The notes under the pieces were generated by a model that made no database searches, was not told the DNA's origin, and saw only the letters and a list, made by a program, of their open reading frames with translations. From assembly GCA_001464695.1 (NCBI GenBank), contig LNDQ01000120.1:108739-172738 (forward strand): a stretch of 64,000 bases of DNA. Direction: 5' to 3'. Origin of the DNA: Betaproteobacteria bacterium Ga0077523. GTDB taxonomy: Bacteria > Pseudomonadota > Gammaproteobacteria > Burkholderiales > Ga0077523. Below, piece by piece: positions 7,851 to 16,810 of the stretch. Made by a program: the position numbers and the translations under genes. Each line of letters opens with the position of its first letter. The stretch's first letter is position 1.

Positions 7851-8434
7851 GCCCGCTCATCAACGCGGGGGCATCGACGCTGCTGATCGTGGACGTGCAG
7901 GCACGGCTGCTGCCGGCGATCCACGAGGGGCCGCGGGTGCTCGCCAACTGCATCTGGCTCGTGGAGGTTGCCCGAAGACTCGAAGTGCCGGTCATCGCTT
8001 CCGAGCAGTATCCGCAGGGCCTCGGTCACACGGCCCCCGAACTTGCAGCGGTGCTGCCGGCGGACAGCATCCGGACCAAGATTCACTTCTCCTGCGTCGC
8101 CGATGGCTGCTTCGACGACGTCGGAGTGATCCGGAGGCCCCAGATCGTGATCGCGGGCACCGAAGCGCACGTCTGCGTATTGCAGACTGCACTCGATCTC
8201 GCCGCTCTCGGCACCCAGGTCTTCGTCGTCGCCGACGCCGTCGGCTCGCGGCGCGCGGAAGATCGAGAGCTGGCGCTCGCCCGCTTCCGCCAGCACGGCA
8301 TCGACGTGGTTTCGCGCGAGATGGTGGCGTTCGAGTGGTTGCATCGGGCGGGTTCCGACGTGTTTCGGGAGGTTAGTCGCGAGTTTCTTCGCCCCCATCC
8401 CGGCCTTCCCCCGCCGTCGCGGGGGAAGGAGTGA
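7847..8434 (+). CDS. Isochorismatase-family cysteine hydrolase (YcaC-like)
   Basis: A 195-residue protein from the GTG at 7847 (GTGA overlap). The family triad is visible: Asp16 in L-L-I-V-D-V-Q, a Lys in I-R-T-K-I-H-F-S, and the nucleophile Cys in I-A-G-T-E-A-H-V-C-V-L-Q. The core ends near F-L-R-P. The last dozen residues (H-P-G-L-P-P-P-S-R-G-K-E) and the stop codon are encoded by a dispersed repeat at 8391-8431, so the natural C-terminus has been replaced or extended. The core fold appears complete and is probably functional. Confidence 0.83.
   Translation: MSPLINAGASTLLIVDVQARLLPAIHEGPRVLANCIWLVEVARRLEVPVIASEQYPQGLGHTAPELAAVLPADSIRTKIHFSCVADGCFDDVGVIRRPQIVIAGTEAHVCVLQTALDLAALGTQVFVVADAVGSRRAEDRELALARFRQHGIDVVSREMVAFEWLHRAGSDVFREVSREFLRPHPGLPPPSRGKE
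8391..8431. repeat. Dispersed repeat, family A2 half-element inside a coding end
   Basis: GCCCCCATCCCGGCCTTCCC, then CCGCCGTCGCGGGGGAAGGAG. This single half matches the halves at 20603, 23788, 38117, 55977 and 57878. It is translated in frame as the tail of the isochorismatase-family protein and abuts the GTG at which the next frame opens. Confidence 0.8.
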
Positions 8435-9336
8435 TCACGGCCACGGGAGCGGTGAACTTGCGTGACGAACAAGGCTACATCCCGGTCGACGGTCATCGTG
8501 TTTGGTACCGCCGTGTCGGCAGCGGTGGCACGCCGCTGCTCCTGCTCCACGGTGGACCCGGTGCCGGTCACGACTACCTCGAGCCGCTCGAAGGGCTCGC
8601 GCGCGAACGCGAGGTCGTCTTCTTCGATCAACTGGGTTGCGGCCGCTCCGACCGACCCGACGACCGTTCCCTCTGGCGCATCGAGCGTTTCGTGCGCGAA
8701 ATCGACACCGTGCGCGCCGCGCTCGGCCTCGAGCGCATCCATCTGCTCGGGCAATCGTGGGGCGGCTGGCTCGGCATCGAGTACCTGCTCTCGCAGCCGC
8801 GCGGCATCGTCAGCGCGACCCTTGCCAGCACCTCGGCCAGCATCCCGCAGTTCGTGGCCGAAGCGAACCGCCTCAAGGCGCAACTGCCGCCGGAGATGGT
8901 GGCGGTGATGCAGCGCTGCGAAGCGGCCGGCGACTGGCGCAACCCGCAATACGAAGCGGCGGTCATGGAATTCTATCGACGCCACCTCTGCCGTCTCGAT
9001 CCATGGCCCGACGCGCTGCTGCGCAGCGTGCGCAATCTCGACGCGAACGCCGTCTACGAAACGATGAACGGCCCGAACGAGTTCATCGTGATCGGCAACC
9101 TGCGCGAGTGGGATCGCATCGCGCGCCTGGCCGAGATCCGCGTGCCGACTCTCATCACCGTGGGGCGGTTCGACGAGATCCCGCCGGTCTGCGCGGACAC
9201 CATGTGCCGCGGCATCGCCGGCTCACGCGTGGTCGTGTTCGAGCAAAGCGGACACACCGCCCATCTGGAGGAAACCGAACGCTATCTGCAGGTGGTGGGG
9301 GCTTTCCTGCGGGACGTCGAACGGTCCATCAGCTAG
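8431..9336 (+). CDS. Proline iminopeptidase-like alpha/beta hydrolase
   Basis: Up to 301 residues. Motifs: L-L-L-L-H-G-G-P-G-A-G-H-D-Y-L (oxyanion region typical of proline iminopeptidases), D-Q-L-G-C-G-R-S-D, nucleophile elbow G-Q-S-W-G-G-W, acid in V-G-R-F-D-E-I, and His in Q-S-G-H-T-A-H-L-E. The start is uncertain. The GTG at 8431 overlaps the previous stop but abuts the repeat's AAGGAG; the TTG at 8458 has GGGAG at a good 8-base spacing and begins with R-D-E-Q-G-Y-I-P-V-D-G, closer to where homologues start. Peptidase or other amide/ester hydrolase activity is inferred from the family. Confidence 0.85.
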   Translation: MITATGAVNLRDEQGYIPVDGHRVWYRRVGSGGTPLLLLHGGPGAGHDYLEPLEGLAREREVVFFDQLGCGRSDRPDDRSLWRIERFVREIDTVRAALGLERIHLLGQSWGGWLGIEYLLSQPRGIVSATLASTSASIPQFVAEANRLKAQLPPEMVAVMQRCEAAGDWRNPQYEAAVMEFYRRHLCRLDPWPDALLRSVRNLDANAVYETMNGPNEFIVIGNLREWDRIARLAEIRVPTLITVGRFDEIPPVCADTMCRGIAGSRVVVFEQSGHTAHLEETERYLQVVGAFLRDVERSIS

Positions 9337-9359
9337 GGCCTGCGCTCCCGGGCGCGATT

Positions 9360-10814
9360 TCATCGCGGCGGCGTCGCACCTGCCGCGATGCCCGCCACGG
9401 ATTGCGTGCCCTGATCCGCGAGCGCCACCATGAACTGCTCGCGCGTGAGGCCGTTCAACAGCAACTCGCCGCGCTTCACGTCGATCTCGATGAGGTAGTT
9501 GGCACCCTTCAACCGCAGCGCTCCGTGCTGGGCCATCTGCTTCAACCGGCGATCGGCGAAATGGTCGGCGAGCGCCTTCACCGCTTCCTGGTCGATTTTC
9601 TCGCCGGGCTTCGACAGCGCCGCATACGCCTTCGGCATCGACTGTTTCGCGAGCGCCAGGCGGGCCAGGCCCGGCGCAACCTCGATCGTGAACGTGCCCT
9701 GCAATCGTTCGACCCAGGCACTCGGCGATTGCGGTGCGCCGCCCGCACCGGCAGGCCCGAGCCCCAGATCGCCCGTGGCCGCAAATGCACCGTGCGGCGT
9801 TTCGACATCCATCTGTTTCAGTGCGAGCGACGGTGAGTGCGCGGCGATCGCTGCCAGCGCCTGGGTCACCAACACCATCGTCTTCTCGTTGCGTTCGGCG
9901 GCAGGCATGTCCGGGGCCAGTCGCGTGGTGCCGTCGAACAAGTCGGACAATGCCTTGCGATCGAGGCCGGACAATTCCACGTCCAGATTGGCGTTGCGGA
10001 ACACCGGCTGGCGCTGTTCTCCGGTCATCATTTCGCCGCTGGCCGCACGCACGGTGTAACCGGCGAGCAGCGTCTTGCCCTGGTCCTTCTGGTAGCCGCC
10101 GAACGCCACGTCGCGCACCGCATAGCTGCCCAAGGGCGAGATGAGGCCCGCTTCGGCAATCGAGAGCGACGACGCGCCGGTCCAGTACAGGCTGTTCGGT
10201 CCGGTGGTCTTCCAGTCGACGTTGATGTTGAGACCGTCCAGGTGACCGCTGCCCGCGGGCGTGTCGAGAGCCAGCCGCGGCATCGTCACCATGCCACGCA
10301 CCTGATCCGCGGCCGGATGCCCGATACTGCCCGAAAGGCCGCCCCAGACCACCTTGCCGCTCGATTGGTCCTGAGGCGACTTCTCGAATGCAGGCGACGC
10401 CACATCCGTATGCGAAGTGCCGTCGAAACCGACGACGGTCACCAGCGAGAGCGGCGGGCGGCCCTCGAAATAGTAGGCGATGGCGGGACGCGCCGCTTCC
10501 GGCCAGCGCACCGTGGTGACGATGCGACTCATGCCGAACGCGAGGCTCGGACCGTGATCGATGCTGTGCTCCAGTTCGAATGCGAGCCGCTGCGAACCCC
10601 GCACCGCCACGCGCGTGATGGCGTGCGACTTCAAGGTGCCACGTTCGTAGGTCACGACGCTGAGGTCGAACGGCATCGCGGGGTCGGCCGACACCTGCGC
10701 CGCATACTCGCGGAAGCTCGCTTCGGTGTGCGACGCGCCCCACCACGTGACGCCGGCCCAGGAGGTTCCGGCCGCAGCGATGACCAGTCCGATGCCGATG
10801 AGTACCTTGTTCAT
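9360..10814 (-). CDS. YdgA-family protein (DUF945)
   Basis: A 484-residue protein from the ATG at 10814. Residues 1-25 form a hydrophobic leader (V-L-I-G-I-G-L-V-I-A-A-A-G-T-S-W-A-G) acting as a signal or anchor. The remainder is the long beta-rich DUF945 pattern of repeated domains with A-F-E-L-E-H-S-I-D-H-G-P near 90 and a C-terminal E-Q-F-M-V-A-L-A. E. coli YdgA and YihF are inner-membrane-anchored proteins of poorly known role. It is convergent with the hydrolase (24-base gap). The 223 bases upstream show no gene. Confidence 0.82.
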   Translation of the reverse strand: MNKVLIGIGLVIAAAGTSWAGVTWWGASHTEASFREYAAQVSADPAMPFDLSVVTYERGTLKSHAITRVAVRGSQRLAFELEHSIDHGPSLAFGMSRIVTTVRWPEAARPAIAYYFEGRPPLSLVTVVGFDGTSHTDVASPAFEKSPQDQSSGKVVWGGLSGSIGHPAADQVRGMVTMPRLALDTPAGSGHLDGLNINVDWKTTGPNSLYWTGASSLSIAEAGLISPLGSYAVRDVAFGGYQKDQGKTLLAGYTVRAASGEMMTGEQRQPVFRNANLDVELSGLDRKALSDLFDGTTRLAPDMPAAERNEKTMVLVTQALAAIAAHSPSLALKQMDVETPHGAFAATGDLGLGPAGAGGAPQSPSAWVERLQGTFTIEVAPGLARLALAKQSMPKAYAALSKPGEKIDQEAVKALADHFADRRLKQMAQHGALRLKGANYLIEIDVKRGELLLNGLTREQFMVALADQGTQSVAGIAAGATPPR

Positions 10815-11037
10815 GTGCCCGCCCAACGGATGCGATGCGGTCCGGGGTGCGAAAACCGGGCCAGACGAGATCGGCACGATGACGTTTCACCGGCCCTTGG
10901 AACATGCCATTGTTCGGACTCGTGATTGCCGCAAGGTACCCGCGGCGAACCTCCCGAACCGGAAGGATTCGGCGCAGTCCGGGCCCGGGTGGTGGCTGGA
11001 TCCGACGATGCCGCAAAACAACCGAAACCGACGCTGC

Positions 11038-11808
11038 TCAGAACCAGATCTCCATCCGCAGGCGACGCGCATCGCGCGGCGGCTCCGTCGCGGGGACGCG
11101 GTACGCCTCGCGCCGATGGATGAGCCACGCGACGTGAGCGAGCACGCATGCGTCGAGGATGTCGTCGACACCCACCGCCGTGCCGCCGAGGACGTACCGC
11201 GCCGTCATCGCGTCGGGCAGGCGCTCGCCGAACACTTCCCGCAGCAGGCGCACGCGTTCCTGTCGACCGGCTTCGGTGTGCTTGCGCGACGTGAGCGGGC
11301 GCCCGCTATTCAGGTGGCGAAACGCCAATTCGGGATGGGCTTCGCAGATGCGGTCCTGCACCGCAGGGGTCAGCATCGCGTCCACTTCGCGGATGCGCGG
11401 CTGGATGTTGAACGACTGGATCGACAGCCCGCCGCCCTGGCGGCGCATGGCCTCGGCGTGATCGTGGGCGTCCAGCGCAGCACGGGCCGGAGGGCTGAAG
11501 ATGCTCGACGTCCAGCCGGGCCCGAGCAGCGTGCGCGCATCGCCATCGCACCGGCGCCCGCCGGGCACGAAACGATCGGGCAAGCCGATCGGCATGTCGA
11601 CGGCCGTGATCACGGGCTGATCGTCCAGTTCGACGACTTCCTGGAAGTGCCGGCACAGCCGCACGTCCATGGCCACCGGGTGGCGCGTCTCGCTGCGGTA
11701 GCGGGCGAGCACGACCAGCCAGCCGCCACGGCAGCCGTCCACGCCGGCATACGGACGAACGTCCGGTTCGCCCGAGCCCGGGGATCTCGCGGAAAGTCGG
11801 TCCTGCAT
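11038..11808 (-). CDS. DUF429 domain protein
   Basis: A 256-residue protein opening with the DUF429 signature A-G-V-D-G-C-R-G-G-W (21-30), then I-T-A-V-D-M-P-I-G-L-P (66-76) and a C-terminal G-V-D-D-I-L-D-A-C-V-L-A. These Asp-bearing motifs follow an RNase H-like or actin-like ATPase arrangement, which suggests a nucleotide or nucleic-acid role, but no activity is established. It is divergent from the M23 peptidase gene with only about 30 bases between starts. An in-frame start further in is possible. Confidence 0.83.
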   Translation of the reverse strand: MQDRLSARSPGSGEPDVRPYAGVDGCRGGWLVVLARYRSETRHPVAMDVRLCRHFQEVVELDDQPVITAVDMPIGLPDRFVPGGRRCDGDARTLLGPGWTSSIFSPPARAALDAHDHAEAMRRQGGGLSIQSFNIQPRIREVDAMLTPAVQDRICEAHPELAFRHLNSGRPLTSRKHTEAGRQERVRLLREVFGERLPDAMTARYVLGGTAVGVDDILDACVLAHVAWLIHRREAYRVPATEPPRDARRLRMEIWF

Positions 11809-11837
11809 GACCCGATCATACGTCGGGCGCCACCGGC

Positions 11838-12785
11838 ATGATCGTGGTGATCCTGGTCGCGGTAATGCAGGTGGCGCTGCCGATCGCTGCCCTGGTGTGG
11901 CTCGGTCGCACGAACTTCACGAGCCGATCCGAAACGGTCGCGCTGGCATGTCTCGCCGGCGCCTGGCTGATCGCCATCGCCCTTGCCGGTTTCTGGTTCG
12001 TCCTGCCGCGCTGGTTGCTGTGGGTGTACGGTCTCGCGTGGGCGTTCGTCAGCACGAGAGCGTGGACTCGCACCCGTCGCCAGGTTATCTGGCCGGTGAA
12101 GAACACGGCGCGTGTGCGTACCGTCTTCATCGCCCTGGCAACACTGGCCTGCGTCGCGTTGTGCGCTGAAGCGCTGACGGGTCGACGCGCCCCGGGTACG
12201 GACCTGGTTGACCTCGACTTTCCGCTGCGCGACGGTCGCTTCCTGGTGGCCAATGGCGGCAGCACGGCCCTCGTCAACGCGCACCTGGACACACTTCACG
12301 ATCCCCGCTTCGCGCCGGTGCGCGGGCAATCCTATGCGCTCGACATCGTCGAGGTGAACGCGTTCGGCGTGCGGGCGTCGGTTCCGCTACCGAGCGATCC
12401 GGCGCGCTACGTCATCTTCGGTCGGCCGGTGCATGCTCCTTGCGCAGGCGTGGTGTCGCAGATCGAGAACACCTTGCCCGACCTGTCGCCACCGCACACG
12501 GACGCTCGCAATCCGGCCGGCAATCGTGTGATCATCGATTGCGGCGGCTTCACCGTGCTGCTGGCCCATCTCAAGCGCGGCAGCGTCACGGTGACAGGCG
12601 GACAAAGAGTCGCTGCCGGCGCTATCGTCGGCGCCGTCGGGAACTCCGGCAACACGGACGAGCCTCACCTGCACGTGCATGCGCAGCGACCGGGCCGCGG
12701 CATCCTGCCGCTGGACGGTGAACCACTCGGCATGCGCTTTGGCGGCCGCTGGTACGTTCGCAACGATCGCGTCCACGCACCCTGA
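11838..12785 (+). CDS. M23-family peptidase with N-terminal membrane region
   Basis: 315 residues. Three hydrophobic segments (about 3-22, 36-57 and 95-112) precede a lysostaphin-like C-terminal domain. That domain has G-R-P-V-H-A-P-C-A-G-V-V, then L-L-A-H-L-K-R-G-S-V (H244), G-A-V-G-N-S-G-N-T and the H-L-H zinc motif at 277-279. The usual first zinc ligand motif (H-x-G-x-D) is weak: Y-A-L-D-I-V at 166-171 has the Asp but no His. It may be a degenerate M23 enzyme or a LytM-type regulator. Confidence 0.8.
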   Translation: MIVVILVAVMQVALPIAALVWLGRTNFTSRSETVALACLAGAWLIAIALAGFWFVLPRWLLWVYGLAWAFVSTRAWTRTRRQVIWPVKNTARVRTVFIALATLACVALCAEALTGRRAPGTDLVDLDFPLRDGRFLVANGGSTALVNAHLDTLHDPRFAPVRGQSYALDIVEVNAFGVRASVPLPSDPARYVIFGRPVHAPCAGVVSQIENTLPDLSPPHTDARNPAGNRVIIDCGGFTVLLAHLKRGSVTVTGGQRVAAGAIVGAVGNSGNTDEPHLHVHAQRPGRGILPLDGEPLGMRFGGRWYVRNDRVHAP

Positions 12786-12799
12786 AGGAGACCCTTTCG

Positions 12800-13546
12800 A
12801 TGCATCGAATCGCTGTCGTAGCGAGCGTGATCGCAGCCTGGTTCGCATGCGGCATGGCGCAAGCCGCCACGCCGAGCTTCGTGTGCACCAAGGCGAAGAG
12901 CTGGGTCGAAATCACCGTCTGCGGTTCGGAGCGGCTGTCCGAACTCGACCTGCAGCTTGCCGTCGCCTACGCGCGCCTGCTGAAGGTGGTGAGCGGGCCT
13001 GGCCGCAAGTCGCTCGAAGCGGAGCAGCGCACCTGGTGGGCGAGCCGCAACGACTGCCGCAAGGCGAGTGAGCCGATCGCGTGCCTCGAAGGCCGTTATG
13101 AACGGCAGATCACCACGCTCGAATCGCGTCCGGACTATCCGGGCGAAGCGGTCGCGAAGAACGTCGAACTGCCCCCGGAATCGATCGCCAATGCCGGTCG
13201 CGGCTGGACCCGCGAACTGTCGAAGTACCAGCGCGCGCTGCGCGCGTGCCGCGAGGAAGCCGCCGTGGCAATCGGGAAGGTCCTGGTAGCCTGGCCGACG
13301 GGCGACGACGAATCCTCAGTGGGGACGCGCCTGGTGGACTGGAATCTCAAGGAGTGGGTCTGCGTGGCCCACGCCGACGGTCACAAGGTGTACCGCTTCG
13401 AAGCGCGCGATCCGCAGGAAGAGTTGCCGCCCTCAGGCCCGGTCTACCACCTCGGCGCGAAGGCCCCGCCAGGCTGCAAGACGGCGACGCAGGTGCTCGA
13501 CATCAACGGCAAGGCTGCGGGCTGGATCAGCGAAGCCGACTGCTAG
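12800..13546 (+). CDS. Secreted LprI-like (DUF1311) protein
   Basis: 248 residues with a signal peptide ending A-Q-A-A (about residue 23). Residues 28-105 match the lysozyme-inhibitor LprI N-terminal/DUF1311 pattern: F-V-C-T-K-A-K-S-W-V-E-I-T-V-C, D-L-Q-L-A-V-A-Y, W-W-A-S-R-N-D-C and C-L-E-G-R-Y-E-R-Q. The C-terminal half has further Cys residues and is unassigned. The start is supported by AAGGAG 11 bases upstream. It follows the M23 peptidase by 14 bases, so peptidoglycan-related pairing is plausible. Confidence 0.8.
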   Translation: MHRIAVVASVIAAWFACGMAQAATPSFVCTKAKSWVEITVCGSERLSELDLQLAVAYARLLKVVSGPGRKSLEAEQRTWWASRNDCRKASEPIACLEGRYERQITTLESRPDYPGEAVAKNVELPPESIANAGRGWTRELSKYQRALRACREEAAVAIGKVLVAWPTGDDESSVGTRLVDWNLKEWVCVAHADGHKVYRFEARDPQEELPPSGPVYHLGAKAPPGCKTATQVLDINGKAAGWISEADC

Positions 13547-13562
13547 CCCTGGTGGACCAGGG
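13547..13562. terminator. Hairpin in the convergent gap
   Basis: CCCTGGT-GG-ACCAGGG, a perfect 7-base-pair stem immediately after the LprI-like stop and followed by CCCTTTG. It lies between two convergent genes, so it may serve the plus-strand gene. The T-tract is poor. Confidence 0.45.
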
Positions 13563-13584
13563 CCCTTTGACACGTAGAACGGCC

Positions 13585-14964
13585 CTAGAGCGATTCCAGA
13601 AACCGCAGCAACGCCGCGCGGTCCTCCTTCGCCATCGTGCGAAACGCCTCACGCGATACCGTCGCCTCGCCGCCGTGCCAGAAGATGGCCTCGGCAAGAG
13701 TGCGGGCGCGTCCGTCGTGCAGATAGGTTGCGACACCGTTGACCGTCTGCGTGAGTCCGATCCCCCACAAAGGCGTGGTGCGCCATTCGCTGCCGCTCGC
13801 GACGAAATCAGGGCGACGGTCCGCGAGCCCCTCACCCAGATCGTGCAGCAGCAGATCGGTGTAGGGACGGATCGTCTGATTCGATAGCGACGCATAGCCC
13901 GGTACCTCCGCCGTCTTCAATTCCGGCACGTGACAGACCGCGCAACGCGCCTCCGAAAACACCTGTTCGCCGCGTTTCACATTCGGATCCTTCACGTCGC
14001 GGCGCGCCGGGACCGCAGTCGACTTGAGATGCGTCTCGACGGCCGCCCAGCGCACCTGCCCCAGTTCCGGCTTGCCGGCGGGCATCAGGTCGCGGCACGC
14101 CCCTTGTGGCCCGGGACAGTTCTGCTGCGGAAAATAGTCGCTGCTGACACCGATGTCGGCCGAGAACGCCGCGGCAATCTGCTGGCGCAAGGTGGAGTGT
14201 GTGGCCTTGTGGCCGAAGCGACCGATGCCTGCCCGCTTCTGGGCGTAGTCCCAGACCATGTTCGGACGGCCGCGAATGCCGTCGACCGGTGCACGCTCGG
14301 CGAGCGCGAGAATCACACTGTCAGGGACCGCATCGATGAGACCCGACCCCACGAGCGCGGGTGGCGTCCGCGGCGAGATCAGCAGTCCATCGCCGAACGG
14401 GCCGAAGTTGAGATTGCGGAACGACACCTCGGGTCGGCGCAACGCCACGGTCTCCCCATCGGCGAACGCGGCTGTCGACTCGATCCAGCGCACGTCGACG
14501 CTACCCTCTTCCGGCACGACGCGTTCGACGCCCTGCGTCTGCAACTGGTCGCCGTAGTTGGGATCGGGCTCCGGACCGCCATACTCGTTGGTCCCCGGCA
14601 GGCTGAGGCGCACCACCATCGGATGAGCATCCGCGCCGCCGGCGATCGGTGCACCGCGACCATTGCGTACGTGACAGTCACCGCACCCACGCGCGTTGAA
14701 CGTCGGTCCCGCGCCCCACTCGCCTTGCTCGAACCAGAAGATGACCCAGCGCGTGTCGAAGAGCTCGTGACCGGTCTTGAAGCGCTTGCGCTGCTCCGCA
14801 TCGAGCGCGGCGATCGGTTGCAGGTAAGCGCGCGGACTTGCATCCAGCACGGTAGCCTCGCCACCGAGCAACGCAGCAGGATCGAGCGACGGCGCTTCGG
14901 CAGCACCGAGCGCGGCACTCAACACCGCCGCGCCAACCGTCCCGATCACCGCGCGCCGATGCAT
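13585..14964 (-). CDS. Di-heme c-type oxidoreductase (DUF1111 family)
   Basis: 459 residues with a short N-terminal export signal. Two heme c sites are visible: C-G-D-C-H at 94-98 and C-A-V-C-H at 341-345. The family pattern is G-P-x-F-N-x-x-x-C near 86-94 and Y-T-D-L-L-L-H-D-L-G-E-G-L-A-D after the second heme. These proteins are periplasmic 'thiol oxidoreductases' or di-heme peroxidase relatives of unproven activity, often co-occurring with imelysin-type iron proteins; none is nearby here. It is followed upstream by a family B repeat and then ilvE. Confidence 0.88.
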   Translation of the reverse strand: MHRRAVIGTVGAAVLSAALGAAEAPSLDPAALLGGEATVLDASPRAYLQPIAALDAEQRKRFKTGHELFDTRWVIFWFEQGEWGAGPTFNARGCGDCHVRNGRGAPIAGGADAHPMVVRLSLPGTNEYGGPEPDPNYGDQLQTQGVERVVPEEGSVDVRWIESTAAFADGETVALRRPEVSFRNLNFGPFGDGLLISPRTPPALVGSGLIDAVPDSVILALAERAPVDGIRGRPNMVWDYAQKRAGIGRFGHKATHSTLRQQIAAAFSADIGVSSDYFPQQNCPGPQGACRDLMPAGKPELGQVRWAAVETHLKSTAVPARRDVKDPNVKRGEQVFSEARCAVCHVPELKTAEVPGYASLSNQTIRPYTDLLLHDLGEGLADRRPDFVASGSEWRTTPLWGIGLTQTVNGVATYLHDGRARTLAEAIFWHGGEATVSREAFRTMAKEDRAALLRFLESL

Positions 14965-14970
14965 GCGGTC

Positions 14971-15027
14971 AGCCCGCGCTGGGCCTGCCCCCTGGGGGGA
15001 GAGGCCGCAGGCCTGTCGAGGGGGTCA
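14971..15027 (-). repeat. Dispersed intergenic repeat, family B (diverged copy)
   Basis: AGCCCGCGCTGGGCCTGCCC then CCTGGGGGGAGAGGCCGCAG and GCCTGTCGAGGGGGTC. This is the reverse orientation of the family B element, filling almost the whole gap between the di-heme gene start and the ilvE stop. Confidence 0.7.
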
Positions 15028-15035
15028 TAGGATTC

Positions 15036-16142
15036 CTATGCGACAGCGCGAGCGCGCGCCGGAACCTGCACGTCGATGATGCGCGTCCACCCGTACGGAT
15101 CGGCGGCGCGGCCGTACTGGATATCGGTCAGCGCCCGGTAGAGAGTCTGAGCCACCGGTCCCGCGCGGCCGTCGCCGACCGCGTGGTCCGCGCCACGATG
15201 ACCGATACGGCCGATCGGCACGATCACCGCCGCGGTGCCCATGCAGAACGCCTCGCTGATGCGACCCGCGTCGATGTCGGCGACGATTCCCTCCACATCT
15301 AGCCGCGCCTCGCGCACCGGATAACCAAGATCGGGCGCCAATCGCAGGATGGAATCGCGCGTGATGCCCGGCAGGATGCTGCCGGAGAGCGCGGGCGTCA
15401 CGATCTCGCGGCCGTCGTAGACGAACGCCACGTTCATCGCACCCGCCTCCTCGATGTAGCGGCGTTCCACGGCATCGAGCCACAGGACTTGTTGGTAGCC
15501 GTTGGCGCGCGCCCGTTCGCTGGCCGCGAGGCTCGCCGCATAGTTGCCTGGTGTCTTTGCGGCACCGGTGCCGCCGCGTGCAGCACGGATGTGTTCCTCC
15601 GCCACCTGCACGCCCACCGGCTGAAAACCCGAGGCGAAGAACGGCCCGGCAGGGCTCAGCACCACATAGTGAATGAACTCGCGTGCGGCACGCACTTCGA
15701 AAGTCGGTTCGGTGGCCGCCATCACCGGCCGCACGTAGAGCGAGGAGCCCTCACCCGTGGGCACCCATTCGTGTTCGAGGCGCACCAGGGTCTCGATCGC
15801 CTCCACGAAGCTCTCCACCGGCAACGCCGGCATCGCCATGCGCTCCGCCGAACGATTGAAGCGCAGCGCATTGGCATCGGGCCGGAACAGGTTCACGCGC
15901 CCGTCCGGTCGCGCGTAGGCCTTCGTACCCTCGAAGATCGCCTGACCGGCGTGCAGGATCTGCGCACCGGGGTCGAGATCGAGCGGGCGTCGCGGCCCGA
16001 TCGTGGCGTCGTGCCAGCCACGCGTTTCGTCCCATCGTTGCAGGAACATGCGGCGCGTGAAGATGCGGCCGAAGGGCAGCGGGTCCGGCAAGCGGACCGG
16101 GCTCTGGTCCGACAGAGGTTCGATACGGATAGGCGTAGTCAC
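15036..16142 (-). CDS. ilvE: Branched-chain amino acid aminotransferase
   Basis: Class IV PLP aminotransferase of about 368 residues, converting branched-chain 2-oxo acids and amino acids with glutamate. The GTG at 16142 is preferred because GGAAGG lies 8 bases upstream; a GTG ten codons earlier is possible. Features: I-F-E-G-T-K-A-Y near 70, the PLP-lysine segment G-T-G-A-A-K-T-P-G-N-Y, and the cofactor-binding E-E-A-G-A-M-N-V-A-F-V and G-I-T-R-D-S-I-L. This is the longer (type II, eukaryote/actinobacterial-like) form. It abuts the stop of the upstream secreted-protein gene. Confidence 0.87.
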   Translation of the reverse strand: MTTPIRIEPLSDQSPVRLPDPLPFGRIFTRRMFLQRWDETRGWHDATIGPRRPLDLDPGAQILHAGQAIFEGTKAYARPDGRVNLFRPDANALRFNRSAERMAMPALPVESFVEAIETLVRLEHEWVPTGEGSSLYVRPVMAATEPTFEVRAAREFIHYVVLSPAGPFFASGFQPVGVQVAEEHIRAARGGTGAAKTPGNYAASLAASERARANGYQQVLWLDAVERRYIEEAGAMNVAFVYDGREIVTPALSGSILPGITRDSILRLAPDLGYPVREARLDVEGIVADIDAGRISEAFCMGTAAVIVPIGRIGHRGADHAVGDGRAGPVAQTLYRALTDIQYGRAADPYGWTRIIDVQVPARARAVA

Positions 16143-16143
16143 G

Positions 16144-16698
16144 TCAGCCACCTTCCACTGCCGTGGCGGCACGCGCTTCGCCGCTGCCGCCTTCGATGTC
16201 GTGCATCCAGTGCGGACGCATGCAGGCGTTCTCCGCGAACCACGCGTGCGACACGTGGCCGGGATGATTTTCCAGATATTCGAATGTCACGTTGAAATAG
16301 TCCGGGGAAGTCTTCCAGATGAAAGTGAGTTCACGCGATTCGCCCAGGCCCCCGTGCATCAGGGCGCGGGTCTCGACGCGCAGGGGTTGGCCGCGCACCG
16401 CGATTTCCTCGTTGGCGAGTGCCAGGATGTTGCGCACCGAAAGATCCACCCGCGGCTTGGCGTTGACCAGGATCAGGCGGTCCTCGCAGAACCAGAACTG
16501 GATCGATCGGGGGCCATCGGCGTCGCGCGGACCGGCCGCGAGCAGGAACTCGCGCGCGTTGCCGACCTGGTCGTAGCGCGCCGCGGCGAGCCGGATGACG
16601 TCCTCCCGGCTCATCCCGCTCTCGAAGCCGCCAGCGTCGAACGCAGGGGCTGCGCCGCTCGAAAGCGCCAGGGCCAGCGACGCGCACCACCGCACCAT
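16144..16698 (-). CDS. Secreted protein of unknown function
   Basis: 184 residues from the ATG at 16698, which has GGAG 7 bases upstream. A signal peptide spans about 1-20 (C-A-S-L-A-L-A-L-S-S-G-A-A-P-A-F). The mature part contains F-E-S-G-M-S-R-E-D-V-I-R-L-A, resembling the 'G-M-S-x-x-E-V' opening of SmpA/BamE-like folds, and I-Q-F-W-F-C-E-D-R-L-I-L-V, the kind of beta-hairpin found in such small periplasmic proteins. I do not recognise a specific family. It lies directly before ilvE and is divergent from the mxa-like cluster (112-base gap). Confidence 0.6.
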   Translation of the reverse strand: MVRWCASLALALSSGAAPAFDAGGFESGMSREDVIRLAAARYDQVGNAREFLLAAGPRDADGPRSIQFWFCEDRLILVNAKPRVDLSVRNILALANEEIAVRGQPLRVETRALMHGGLGESRELTFIWKTSPDYFNVTFEYLENHPGHVSHAWFAENACMRPHWMHDIEGGSGEARAATAVEGG

Positions 16699-16810
16699 GG
16701 GACCACTCCACCAGTGAAACCTGCCCGATTGTAGCCCGGTCGCTTGACCCTCGCGAAGGCTCCGTGCCAGCATCCCCCGGGCGTAGGCCGCGCATGACCC
16801 GAGAACGACA

